Position numbers and translations under genes: made by a program. From Methylobacter sp. S3L5C (GTDB lineage Bacteria > Pseudomonadota > Gammaproteobacteria > Methylococcales > Methylomonadaceae): a DNA stretch of 64,000 bases. The stretch spans positions 62,001 through 126,000 of the forward strand of contig NZ_CP076024.1 in assembly GCF_022788635.1 (NCBI RefSeq), in the 5' to 3' direction. Shown piece after piece: positions 49,148 through 57,910 of the stretch (position 1 is its first letter; each line of letters begins with the position of its first letter). The notes beneath the pieces are model-generated. The model had not been told where the DNA came from, ran no database searches, and worked only from the letters and a program-made list of their open reading frames with translations.

Positions 49148-49601
49148 TTTATTAATCCGGGGTAAAAACCAACTTATGGCCTATTGTACCTGTTACCCAC
49201 TTAAGGCGAAGTGCAAAGATTGTCGCGGGGCTACTTTTTCACATCATTAGTATATATCAGGAATATCAAAAATCTTACTTATGGACTCCACAACCTACCG
49301 TTAAATAAAAAAATTTCTGATTAACAAGATGTTTCAGCTGACGATGTAAGAGTAACGACTTAAAAGCCATAGCAGATTTAATATCCACTAAAGTGACAAG
49401 ATAATGAATTTATAATTTTACAATTGATGGTCGGGTAAAACCGGGGGGTACCTGTATTATTGGCAGCGATTGGGATGTTTTTTGAAAGTTAACTATTAGC
49501 GGCTTACAGTTGGCATTGAGGAAATGCGGCAACAGACTGATTACATTTAGGAATTAATGCAGGGGATGAAGTTATCAAGATTTGGTAATTGCTTGATTTA
49601 T
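49148..49601. other. Intergenic region between tRNA cluster and thioesterase
   Basis: These 454 bases hold no gene or clear terminator that I can identify. They include the downstream flank of tRNA-His and the promoter region of the thioesterase-parC pair. Confidence 0.4.
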
Positions 49602-49678
49602 TGGGGTGGGCGACGGGGCTCGAACCCGCGACAACCGGAATCACAATCCGGGACTCTACCAACTGAGCTACGCTCACC
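49602..49678 (-). tRNA. tRNA-His (GTG anticodon)
   Basis: The minus strand folds into a cloverleaf of 77 bases including the extra 5' G (G-1) typical of tRNA-His and an encoded CCA. The anticodon loop TTGTGAT gives GTG. The T-arm has TTCGAGC. In the acceptor stem, position 4 (A) faces position 69 (C), a mismatch; the other six pairs are standard. Confidence 0.96.
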
Positions 49679-49701
49679 ATAATAATGGGTTATTCATGTA
49701 A

Positions 49702-49778
49702 TGGTGCGCTTGGCAGGACTCGAACCTGCGACCCCCGGCTTAGAAGGCCGGTGCTCTATCCGGTTGAGCTACAAGCGC
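49702..49778 (-). tRNA. tRNA-Arg (TCT anticodon)
   Basis: This is a 77-base cloverleaf with acceptor stem GCGCTTG/CAAGCGC, anticodon loop CTTCTAA giving TCT, T-loop TTCGAGT and encoded CCA. It is the middle gene of a Pro-Arg-His cluster transcribed on the minus strand, a linkage similar to the E. coli argX-hisR-leuT-proM operon. Confidence 0.97.
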
Positions 49779-49783
49779 TAAAC

Positions 49784-49860
49784 TGGTCGGGATGGAGGGA
49801 TTCGAACCCCCGACATCCTGCTCCCAAAGCAGGCGCGCTACCAAGCTGCGCTACATCCCG
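49784..49860 (-). tRNA. tRNA-Pro (TGG anticodon)
   Basis: This is a 77-base cloverleaf with acceptor stem CGGGATG/CATCCCG, anticodon loop TTTGGGA giving TGG, T-loop TTCGAAT and encoded CCA. It is the first gene of the minus-strand tRNA cluster, 5 bp before tRNA-Arg. Confidence 0.97.
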
Positions 49861-49973
49861 AAATCTCTTTTAAGACTGACTGGCAAAATTTGCAAACCAC
49901 CCTTGAAGAGCTTTCTATTATGCCGACACATCTATATTTCGTCAATTGTTTTTTTCGCTAAAAGCAAAATCAG

Positions 49974-50606
49974 TTACAGTTTGGTTTTAACCAATTGATA
50001 AATATCTTCTACAACCGTATCATCAAAATTTGTCAAAATTGTTTTTAATTCAGCGAGTTTAGCCTCTGCAAACGTCCTGTCTTTAAGGCTGCCAGTATTA
50101 ATATAAACATTAAGCGCTGCACTTTTTAAGCCACTATAACCTGCCATTACCGCAGCACCGGCATCACTAATAACGCCAATATTGCCTATATTTGCGGCAC
50201 AACGACTTAACTCAATAGCTTCTGCACACGCGCGTGCACATTCTAAAGGAACTTCAGTAGCTGCTTTTAATACCCACTGTATTGCCTCGGTACGCTCCAG
50301 TTTTTCTTCTTCAGTTTCTTTAGGTAAGCCGTAAGCCGTCATTAAACGGTTAAATACATCAATATCGGCTTTAATCAAGCCTGTCAATTTTTCGCGTAAC
50401 GCTTCTGATTTTTGCAGTAAGGCTTGCATTTCGGCTTCGACTTCTGCGTACTTGGGCTTACCAATGGTTAAATTACAAACCATACTGGTTAATGCGGCAG
50501 ACTGTGCGCCCATTAATGCGGAGACGCTGCCACCACCCGGCGTTGCCGATTTACTGGCTAATTCATCAAGAAATAGCTGGATTGATTTATCTTTAATTTC
50601 GCTCAT
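49974..50606 (-). CDS. fchA: Methenyltetrahydrofolate cyclohydrolase (FTCD-C family)
   Basis: This 210-residue protein is a cyclodeaminase/cyclohydrolase-domain protein, recognised by 'LASKSATPGGGSVSALMGA' and 'AANIGNIGVISDAGAAVMAG'. In methylotrophs the stand-alone form is FchA, which converts methenyl-H4F to 10-formyl-H4F; the same fold in formiminotransferases acts on formimino-H4F. The methylotroph setting favours FchA. mtdA and the serine-cycle genes are not in the window. Confidence 0.85.
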   Translation of the reverse strand: MSEIKDKSIQLFLDELASKSATPGGGSVSALMGAQSAALTSMVCNLTIGKPKYAEVEAEMQALLQKSEALREKLTGLIKADIDVFNRLMTAYGLPKETEEEKLERTEAIQWVLKAATEVPLECARACAEAIELSRCAANIGNIGVISDAGAAVMAGYSGLKSAALNVYINTGSLKDRTFAEAKLAELKTILTNFDDTVVEDIYQLVKTKL

Positions 50607-50656
50607 TAGGTAATTTTTTGTTATTGATTGCAGGTCAGGTTAGCGTAGCTATGATT

Positions 50657-50682
50657 GTCGGGTTACGCTGCAGCAACCCGAC
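50657..50682. repeat. REP-like palindrome between fchA and cysS
   Basis: GTCGGGTT (50657-50664) pairs perfectly with AACCCGAC (50675-50682), with the smaller palindrome GCTGCAGC in the loop. It belongs to the GTCGGG family also seen at 40984 and 62029. It lies between the end of cysS and the start of fchA on the minus strand. Confidence 0.65.
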
Positions 50683-50713
50683 CTCAATTTAATGTGCGAT
50701 TGAATATAAATAA

Positions 50714-52099
50714 CTATTCGCGCCGCCAACTGGTTGTGCCGTCAGGTGCATCTTCCAAAATAATGCCCTGCCCTTTTAAATCATCACGCAGTTTATCGGC
50801 CAACGCCCAATTTTTAGCTTTTTTTGCCTCCAGACGCGCCTGTATTTGTTGCTCAATAACGGTATCTTGGCCTTCGTCATTAATAACACCACTTTTTAAA
50901 AAACTTTCAGGATCATCCTGTAGCATCCCCAACAAGCCACCTAACTGTATTAAGGTACTCGCCAACAATCGCGTTTTTTCCTGATCAGTTTCTTTGGTTT
51001 TATTCAGTTCCCTGGCCAAATCAAACAATACCGACATGGCAACAGGCGTATTAAAATCATCATTCATCGCCTGTTCAAAGCGGGCTTTATAATCTGTATC
51101 AATATCAGTGTTTGCAACGTCACAGCAACGTAAAGCCGTATAAAGCCGCGTTAAAGCGGCATTGGCATCATTCAGCTGTTCATCTGAATAATTTAAAGGA
51201 CTTCGGTAATGACTGGAGAGAATAAAAAAGCGGATTATTTCAGGCTTATATTGTTTCAACACTTCACGTACAGTGAAGAAATTACCCAACGATTTGGACA
51301 TTTTTTCTTCATTAATCCTTACAAAACCATTATGCATCCACAAATTAACAAATTTCTCACCGGTCGCGCCTTCAGACTGGGCGATTTCATTTTCATGATG
51401 GGGAAACTGTAAATCCATACCGCCACCATGAATATCAAAATGATTGCCCAAGCAACAAGTCGACATTGCTGAACATTCAATATGCCAACCGGGACGACCC
51501 AAGCCCCATGGCGAGTACCAGGCAGGTTCGCCTGCTTTGGCCATTTTCCATAACACAAAATCCAGTGGATTACGCTTTGCCAAGTCAACATCAACCCGCT
51601 CCCCTGCCTGCAAGTCATTAATATTTTTGCCGGATAAGTGTCCGTAATTTTTAAATTGGGTGACGGCGTAAAACACATCACCATTACTGCCAACATAAGC
51701 CAGATCCTTAGCAATTAAGATCTCAATCATGGCAATAATATCAGGGATAGATTGTGTAGCTCTGGGCTCAATATCTACCGGCAAGACAAAAAGCGCACGT
51801 TCATCTTCGTGCATTGCATTAATAAAGCGCTCGGTCAATTCACCAAAAACTTCGCCATTGTCATTGGCACGCTGAATAATTTTGTCATCAATATCAGTAA
51901 TATTTCGCACATAGGTCAAGTCATATCCCAAATAACGAAAATAACGCGCAACAGTATCAAATACTACCATCACGCGAGCATGACCAACATGACAATAATC
52001 ATAAACCGTCATACCGCAAACATACATGCCGACTTTGCCCTCTACTCGCGGTTTAAACTGTTCTTTTTTTCGGGACAAGGTGTTATATATTTTCAACAT
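50714..52099 (-). CDS. cysS: Cysteinyl-tRNA synthetase
   Basis: CysRS charges tRNA-Cys. With the start at 52099 the protein has 461 residues, exactly the E. coli length, beginning '[15 protein letters not shown]'. A longer frame upstream adds 13 residues that do not match the family. The zinc ligand Cys28 ('YVCGMTVYD'), HVGH (37-40), Cys209, His234 and KMSKS (266-270) are all present. Confidence 0.98.
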   Translation of the reverse strand: MLKIYNTLSRKKEQFKPRVEGKVGMYVCGMTVYDYCHVGHARVMVVFDTVARYFRYLGYDLTYVRNITDIDDKIIQRANDNGEVFGELTERFINAMHEDERALFVLPVDIEPRATQSIPDIIAMIEILIAKDLAYVGSNGDVFYAVTQFKNYGHLSGKNINDLQAGERVDVDLAKRNPLDFVLWKMAKAGEPAWYSPWGLGRPGWHIECSAMSTCCLGNHFDIHGGGMDLQFPHHENEIAQSEGATGEKFVNLWMHNGFVRINEEKMSKSLGNFFTVREVLKQYKPEIIRFFILSSHYRSPLNYSDEQLNDANAALTRLYTALRCCDVANTDIDTDYKARFEQAMNDDFNTPVAMSVLFDLARELNKTKETDQEKTRLLASTLIQLGGLLGMLQDDPESFLKSGVINDEGQDTVIEQQIQARLEAKKAKNWALADKLRDDLKGQGIILEDAPDGTTSWRRE

Positions 52100-52277
52100 A
52101 TATTTAATAAAGTAAACAGTTAGGCAGGATCTGCACACAGCGTCCTTTTAACAAAAAAATTACCAATGCTAAGGGCCGCTTAAGCAATAAAGCGGTACAA
52201 TTTACCAAGCGACTACTTCTCTTTCAAGATAAAAACACATAAAATCTATCATTTGCATCACTCGTAAGGAAAAACCA

Positions 52278-52859
52278 ATGCGCAAAGTCATTCTTTTCAT
52301 GATGCTTTTTTTAATCTCAACACTTTCTTTTGCAAAGGAAAATAATATGTCAGATACACAAACAAAAGTTAAATTAACCACTACACTCGGTGAAATTATT
52401 ATTCAGTTAAATACTGAAAAAGCCCCCGTTTCGTCGGCAAATTTTTTAACTTATGTTAATGAAGGCTTTTACAATGGGACTATCTTTCACCGCATCATTC
52501 CGGATTTTATGGCGCAAGGTGGTGGCTTTGACGTCAAATTTGATCAAAAATCCGTTCACGGGGCGATCAAAAATGAAGCCAACAATGGCCTGAAAAATAC
52601 CCGTGGTACCTTGGCAATGGCTCGTACCAATGATCCCCATTCCGCTACTGCCCAATTTTTCATCAATTACAAAGATAATTCATTTTTAAACCACACCAGC
52701 GAAACATCCAGTGGCTGGGGCTATGCCGTATTTGGTGAAGTGATTGAAGGCATGGATGTTGTCGATGCAATGGCTAAAGAAGCGACCAGTAATCGTGGTG
52801 GCCATGAAAACGTACCTAAGACAGACATCGTTATTGAAAAAGCTGAAGTTGTAAAATAA
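52278..52859 (+). CDS. Periplasmic peptidyl-prolyl cis-trans isomerase (cyclophilin)
   Basis: This 193-residue protein has a signal peptide (about 1-19) and a cyclophilin domain with 'TIFHRIIPDFMAQGG', 'GTLAMARTNDPHSATAQFFI' and 'GYAVFGEVIEGMDVVD'. It matches the PpiA/PpiB type; the signal peptide points to the periplasm. It is divergent from cysS, a conserved cysS-ppi neighbourhood, and lpxH follows, as with E. coli ppiB-lpxH. Confidence 0.93.
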   Translation: MRKVILFMMLFLISTLSFAKENNMSDTQTKVKLTTTLGEIIIQLNTEKAPVSSANFLTYVNEGFYNGTIFHRIIPDFMAQGGGFDVKFDQKSVHGAIKNEANNGLKNTRGTLAMARTNDPHSATAQFFINYKDNSFLNHTSETSSGWGYAVFGEVIEGMDVVDAMAKEATSNRGGHENVPKTDIVIEKAEVVK

Positions 52860-52865
52860 AGCCCA

Positions 52866-52904
52866 AGGTACAAGGCTAAAACATCTCACTTTCGCCTTGT
52901 ACCT
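52866..52904 (+). terminator. Inverted repeat between the cyclophilin gene and lpxH
   Basis: AGGTACAAGGC (52866-52876) pairs perfectly with GCCTTGTACCT (52894-52904) with a 17-base loop. No T-run follows, so it may only slow or stabilise the transcript rather than end it. Confidence 0.5.
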
Positions 52905-52927
52905 CCACCCCCTCTACGAGCACCCCA

Positions 52928-53653
52928 TTGAACCAAGAAATCCTTTTTATTTCAGATTTACACCTTGCCTTGGAAAAACCTGAAATCACCCGTCGATTTC
53001 TTGATTTCCTGAAAAACAGGGCACCTAGAGCGGCGGCTGTTTACATATTAGGCGATCTTTTTGATACCTGGATAGGTGATGATGACCCTACGCCGCCAAC
53101 CCATAAAATCCGCAAACAACTCAAACAATTAACCGCTTCCGGTATGCCGGTTTTTTTACAGCCAGGGAACAGGGACTTTCTGTTAGGCAAACAATTCTGC
53201 CTGGATACCGGTGTTACCCTGCTGGATGATTATGTGGTTATTGATTTACATGGCACACCAACACTGCTCACCCATGGTGACTTATTATGCAGCGACGACC
53301 TTCCTTATCAAGCCTTTCGCATTAAATCGCATACGCCCGAATGGCAACAGTCCGTCTTATCAAAACCGCTCCTGCTAAGGCTATTGGTTGCTCGCTGGTA
53401 CCGTATCCGTAGCTATTTTCATAAACGCAAAAAATCTCAAAGTATCATGGACGTCAATCAGGATACCGTAATTAAAGTGATGCATGAGCACCAAACTTTA
53501 CGCTTGATTCATGGCCATACGCACCGCCCTAACATTCATAACTTTGAAATAAACGGACACTCTGCTCAACGCTTTGTGTTGCCTGCATGGAGTAAAGATG
53601 CTGGCGGCTTATTATGCTGGAACAGCAAAGGCTATCAACTGGAAAGCATTTAA
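52928..53653 (+). CDS. lpxH: UDP-2,3-diacylglucosamine diphosphatase
   Basis: LpxH removes UMP from UDP-2,3-diacylglucosamine in lipid A synthesis. The 241-residue metallophosphoesterase has the metal motifs 'ISDLHL' (Asp and His near 9-11), 'LGDLFDTWIGDD', 'GNRDFL', 'LTHGD' and 'HGHTHRP'. The start is TTG at 52928 and gives the family N-terminus 'MNQEILFISDLHL'; the first upstream in-frame ATG is not available. The TTG start implies modest translation. Confidence 0.94.
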   Translation: MNQEILFISDLHLALEKPEITRRFLDFLKNRAPRAAAVYILGDLFDTWIGDDDPTPPTHKIRKQLKQLTASGMPVFLQPGNRDFLLGKQFCLDTGVTLLDDYVVIDLHGTPTLLTHGDLLCSDDLPYQAFRIKSHTPEWQQSVLSKPLLLRLLVARWYRIRSYFHKRKKSQSIMDVNQDTVIKVMHEHQTLRLIHGHTHRPNIHNFEINGHSAQRFVLPAWSKDAGGLLCWNSKGYQLESI

Positions 53654-54035
53654 AAAAAACCGGCTCACTCAGTTAAAATACAAAATCAGTCAAGCCGTTT
53701 ATATCACGATAATCCCATCTTAAAGGTAGCCAAAAACCGACCTTGAAATAGTTGACTTTGAATTATTATGCATTAAGTTAACAGTTGAAAAAATAGTATC
53801 TCAGGTGCGTGGTTAAAGAGCAGACAAACCTGATTACTAGCGTATTTTGCCTTGGCTCTTCAACATCGAGTCTTTTAAAAGTTGACTTTTTAGGCAAAAT
53901 CATTAAATCTAGTCGCTTGGCGTGAAAAATTCCTGCCTTTTAGGATCGAAGAATCACCCAAAAAAACTAATATTAGTCTTAAAAAATCATAATCAGTATT
54001 TTGTCTAATTAACAGGGTACCAGGAGAACTATAAT
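53654..54035. other. Intergenic region upstream of xoxF
   Basis: These 382 A+T-rich bases have no gene. They should contain the xoxF promoter and any lanthanide-responsive control site, but I cannot place a specific motif. A CAGGAG ribosome-binding site at 54020-54025 precedes the ATG. Confidence 0.45.
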
Positions 54036-55961
54036 ATGAAGAAGCCTTTAAAAAATTGGCTACTTGCTTCAAGTGTAGCGGCATTATTAGCTGCACCAGC
54101 AATTTTAACTGCTAACAGTAATGTTGAAGCCCTTACCAAAGATCCAGCTAACTGGGCCACTTGGGGTGGAGATTACGCAGGTACTCGTTACAGTACAATT
54201 GATGATATCAATGTTGACAACGTAAAGAACTTGCAACCTGCATGGTCTTTTTCAACAGGTGTTTTACGTGGCCACGAAGGTGGACCATTGGTTATTGATG
54301 ATATTATCTACATCCAAACGCCTTTTCCAAACACGGTTTACGCACTTAACCAAAAAACCCAGTCTGTTATTTGGGAATACACACCAACACAAGATGCTGA
54401 TGTAACTGTTCCAGTTATGTGTTGCGATACTGTGAATCGTGGTTTGGCTTATGGTGATGGCAAGATTTTCTTGCAACAAGCTAATACTGTTTTAACCGCA
54501 CTAGACGCCAAAACCGGTAAACGAGTTTGGAGTGTACAAAACGGTGACCCTAAACTTGGTATGACCAACACTAACGCACCGTTAGTTGTTAAAGATACTG
54601 TGTTAACCGGTATTTCCGGCGGTGAATTTGGTGTTCGTGGCTTTTTGGCTGCTTATGACATCAAGACTGGTAAATTGAAATGGAAAGGTTACAGTGTTGG
54701 TCCTGATAAAGACATGCTGATAAACCCAACCAAAACAACTACTTGGGAAAACGGTAAAGTCACCCCGGTTGGCGCAGAATCAAGCTTAAAATCTTGGGAA
54801 GGCGACCAATGGAAAATTGGCGGCGGTACAACTTGGGGCTGGACCAGTTACGACTCTAAATTAAACTTGATCTATTACGGATCAGGCAATCCATCAACAT
54901 GGAACCCAACACAACGTCCGGGTGACAACAAGTGGTCCATGTCTTTATGGGCACGTGATGCTGACACTGGCGAAGTTAAGTGGGTCTATCAAATGACACC
55001 ACATGATGAGTGGGACTTTGACGGTATCAATGAAACGGTTCTGGTTGACCAAGAAGTTAAAGGTAAAATGCACAAAACCATCGTGCATTTCGACCGTAAC
55101 GGTTTTGGCTATACCCTGGATCGTGAAACAGGTGAATTGTTGGTTGCCGAGAAATTTGATAAGTCAGTTAATTGGGCATCACACGTCGACATGAAGACCG
55201 GTCGTCCAGCAGTGGTAGCAAAATTCAGTACTGAACAAAACGGCGAAGACGTTAAATCAGAAGGCGTTTGCCCTGCTGCGTTAGGTAGTAAAAACCAACA
55301 ACCGGTTTCTTACTCACCACAAACCGGCTTGTTCTACATTTCAGCCAACCATTTGTGCATGAACTACGAACCTTTCGAAGTGACTTACACAGCCGGTCAG
55401 CCTTATGTTGGTGCAACGTTGGACATGATGCCTGCTGGTGCGGATGTTTTGACCGGAAAACCTGACAATACCACCAACTTGGGTCAGTTCACTGCATTTG
55501 ATGCCAAAACAGGTAAAATTGCCTGGTCAAACAAAGAACCCTTCTCGGTTTGGTCCGGTTCATTGGCTACTTCAGGCGGCGTCGTATTTTACGGCACACT
55601 GGAAGGTTATTTGAAAGCAGTTGATGCTAAAACAGGTAAAGAATTATATAAATTCAAAACACCTTCCGGCATCATCGGCAACGTTAATACCTGGAAATAC
55701 GAAGGCAAACAATATATCGGTGTTCTTTCCGGTATTGGCGGCTGGGCAGGTATTGGTATAGCTACTGACTTTGGTAGAATGTTGGAAGAAGCACAAGCCA
55801 AGGCTGCTGCAGAAACCGATCCAGAGAAAAAAGCGGCATTGGAAAAAATAGCTGTGAAAATATCACAAGAAGGCTTGGGTGCCAACGGCGCTTACGCAAG
55901 CTTGGCATCTTTCACAAAACAAGGTGGTACGTTCACTGTGTTTACATTGCCTAACAAATGA
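54036..55961 (+). CDS. xoxF: Lanthanide-dependent methanol dehydrogenase XoxF
   Basis: XoxF is a periplasmic PQQ enzyme that oxidises methanol. The 641-residue precursor has a signal peptide (about 1-26) and an eight-bladed propeller. The vicinal disulfide is Cys129-Cys130 ('[10 protein letters not shown]'), and metal/PQQ ligands Glu197 ('GGEFG'), Asn285 ('GSGNPS') and the catalytic Asp327 are present. Asp329, two residues later in 'DEWDFDGIN', is the extra lanthanide ligand; calcium-type MxaF has alanine there. The protein is some 30-40 residues longer than most XoxF, with a charged Ala/Glu/Lys helix insert near 590-615. No xoxG or xoxJ is adjacent. A strong terminator follows, so it is a single-gene unit. 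Confidence 0.96.
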   Translation: MKKPLKNWLLASSVAALLAAPAILTANSNVEALTKDPANWATWGGDYAGTRYSTIDDINVDNVKNLQPAWSFSTGVLRGHEGGPLVIDDIIYIQTPFPNTVYALNQKTQSVIWEYTPTQDADVTVPVMCCDTVNRGLAYGDGKIFLQQANTVLTALDAKTGKRVWSVQNGDPKLGMTNTNAPLVVKDTVLTGISGGEFGVRGFLAAYDIKTGKLKWKGYSVGPDKDMLINPTKTTTWENGKVTPVGAESSLKSWEGDQWKIGGGTTWGWTSYDSKLNLIYYGSGNPSTWNPTQRPGDNKWSMSLWARDADTGEVKWVYQMTPHDEWDFDGINETVLVDQEVKGKMHKTIVHFDRNGFGYTLDRETGELLVAEKFDKSVNWASHVDMKTGRPAVVAKFSTEQNGEDVKSEGVCPAALGSKNQQPVSYSPQTGLFYISANHLCMNYEPFEVTYTAGQPYVGATLDMMPAGADVLTGKPDNTTNLGQFTAFDAKTGKIAWSNKEPFSVWSGSLATSGGVVFYGTLEGYLKAVDAKTGKELYKFKTPSGIIGNVNTWKYEGKQYIGVLSGIGGWAGIGIATDFGRMLEEAQAKAAAETDPEKKAALEKIAVKISQEGLGANGAYASLASFTKQGGTFTVFTLPNK

Positions 55962-55988
55962 TTTATCTGATTTTTTAGATTGATTATT

Positions 55989-56024
55989 AAAGCCCTGGTT
56001 AGTCATTAACCAGGGCTTTTTTTT
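55989..56024 (+). terminator. xoxF terminator
   Basis: AAAGCCCTGGTTA pairs with TAACCAGGGCTTT around a short loop and is followed by eight T residues, a classic rho-independent terminator 28 bp after the xoxF stop. Confidence 0.95.
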
Positions 56025-56598
56025 GCCTGTTGTTTACTATAATACTGTCAATTTTTAGCCCGTAGACCGAAATATGCCTTTTTTGGGCATCAGCGAAAAC
56101 AAGCATTTTCGATATACCTCACAATATTGTTGATTAATGATTCCAAGCCAATGATCACCAGATTTGTAAGAAATAAAACAATTTTTATTTCATTCTGGTT
56201 ACGCTTACAGATACCTTCTTAAATGATGTGGTTGTATGACACTTGAGGATATTTAATTTTTAATCCGACCCTAACACTTTCTGACTGTTTGGGTACAACA
56301 AAAGGAATTCCTCGCGTTAGCCGATCCTGCCAAGTCGTGCGTATTTAAACCGCTCTCGATTACCAGAAACGGCTGGAACAGCAGAATATCATTTTGAATT
56401 TAGACTTCAATTCAGGCGCCAGTACACAGTCAGCATTGATATGTCGGGTAAAATTAGCGCTAAAAACCCGAAATTACTGATATAGCACCAACATAATCAG
56501 ATTGACTGAATATTAGTCAACAACAACCTTGGCAGCCTGGATGCTAGTTTTGTAGTTATAATGTCACCCCAGGATATAGATAGCGGGCATTGTTCGGA
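56025..56598. other. Intergenic region after xoxF
   Basis: These 574 bases lack a supported gene. A stretch near 56285-56395 can be read as a short open frame on the plus strand without a start, and I could not match it to any family. Confidence 0.4.
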
Positions 56599-57480
56599 CT
56601 AAAAAGCTTTGTTGATTGAAACAGTGACTTCATTAGTTATAAAGGATTGTTTTGTTTGAAGATAATTTGTTCCAACACTTGTCTCACCAGAAACGGTATT
56701 CGTAAAAGCTCCTGAATAATTAGTGGTTTTTTGTGCAGTAACCCCAAGAGAATAATTGACATCTACGAACCACGATTTGTTAATGTAATATGAACCACCC
56801 AGCTCAAAGGCTCCGCCCATTACCCATTCCGTTGATGAGTAATTAGCTGGAGTACCAGTAATACTGATTATTGTCGGTGGTGGTATATAGGCGTAGCCAA
56901 CATTTCCATTTATATTTGTTTGTATTTGATAAGCAGCGGGGCCAGCTCCAAAATAAATACGACTATTGCCAAAAGATTTTCCAAAGAAAGCGAGTAGTCC
57001 TAGCTGGCTATTAACACTCGTTTTAAGGGAGTCGATTGTTTCAAAACCAGTAAAAGGCGTTACTGCACCATCAGGAACCGCAACATGGTAACCAACTTGT
57101 GGCACTACCACATTCTTCTGATTTGAAGTTGTGCCAAAGTAGCGGTACAAGAATTTCGAACCCCATAACCAATCACTATCACCGAAGTGTTGGAAATACC
57201 CAACTTGTCCAATAGGTGCAAATGTACTTTGATTGTTGCTCCAATTGCCGGTGCCATCTTGAGCTGTACCTATTGATACCAAGCTACCTGTAGTGGCGTC
57301 ATAGACATTTGAATCGCCTTTGGCCCAAGTACTCTGAGTTAAATCTGCATTACCATAACCTCCACCTATACCTACGAAAAAAGCTGATTTTGCCGGAGCA
57401 TTTTCGTCATCAGCCATTAATGGAGTTGTCAAAGTACTTAAAGAGAATGCAACAAGTGCACTCAAATGGATATTGTTCAT
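56599..57480 (-). CDS. Outer-membrane beta-barrel protein
   Basis: This 293-residue protein has a signal peptide (cleavage expected near 'TPLMADD') and a body of alternating amphipathic strands rich in Gly, Tyr, Asn and Ser. It ends in phenylalanine, as needed for BamA recognition. I preferred ATG 57480 to the one at 57498 because it puts a standard signal peptide at the N-terminus; neither has a strong ribosome-binding site. The barrel start 'FFVGIGGGYGNADL' and 'YFGAGPAAYQI' resemble OmpA/OmpW-like porins. The substrate is unknown. Confidence 0.75.
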   Translation of the reverse strand: MNNIHLSALVAFSLSTLTTPLMADDENAPAKSAFFVGIGGGYGNADLTQSTWAKGDSNVYDATTGSLVSIGTAQDGTGNWSNNQSTFAPIGQVGYFQHFGDSDWLWGSKFLYRYFGTTSNQKNVVVPQVGYHVAVPDGAVTPFTGFETIDSLKTSVNSQLGLLAFFGKSFGNSRIYFGAGPAAYQIQTNINGNVGYAYIPPPTIISITGTPANYSSTEWVMGGAFELGGSYYINKSWFVDVNYSLGVTAQKTTNYSGAFTNTVSGETSVGTNYLQTKQSFITNEVTVSINKAF

Positions 57481-57910
57481 TTTGGAATGCCTATACATAA
57501 GTTGTTGAAAAAATTAAGTGTGAGAAATAATTGCTCTTAATTATTTTTCATAGGATATACACTAATCGATTATGATTCAATCAATTGAAATGCTAATAAC
57601 GTAAATTTCAACTAAACCGCTAAAGTACTTCTCAAAAAATTAAAAACTGCGAGACACACGAGTAAAATCATGCATAAATGTGGTTCATGGAAAACATAAC
57701 CCTATCACCAAGCAGTTAACCTCATCAACCTGCCGCCTGATGCGGCTGCACTAAACCGGACAAACATATTAAAATAACCTGAAATACAGGAAGTGTGTCG
57801 AAAATAAGTCAAGATGCAGCTAAAATCTGCTTAACTTTGTGCCCGGAAAAGTATTGATACATCACTGCGCTTGGGTGTTCTTATTTCGTCCTACACCCGG
57901 ATCGTATTAA
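57481..57910. other. Intergenic region between the barrel protein and gcvP
   Basis: These 430 bases have no supported gene. A small GC-rich hairpin, GCCGC/GCGGC around 57731-57745, is the only marked structure. The barrel-protein promoter must lie in the part nearest 57481. Confidence 0.4.

Noticed and set aside
49685-49873. Plus-strand open frame beginning MGYSCNGALGRTRTC
   Set aside because: It is antisense to the tRNA genes; this 'GRTRTCDP' peptide is a well-known false gene across bacterial databases.
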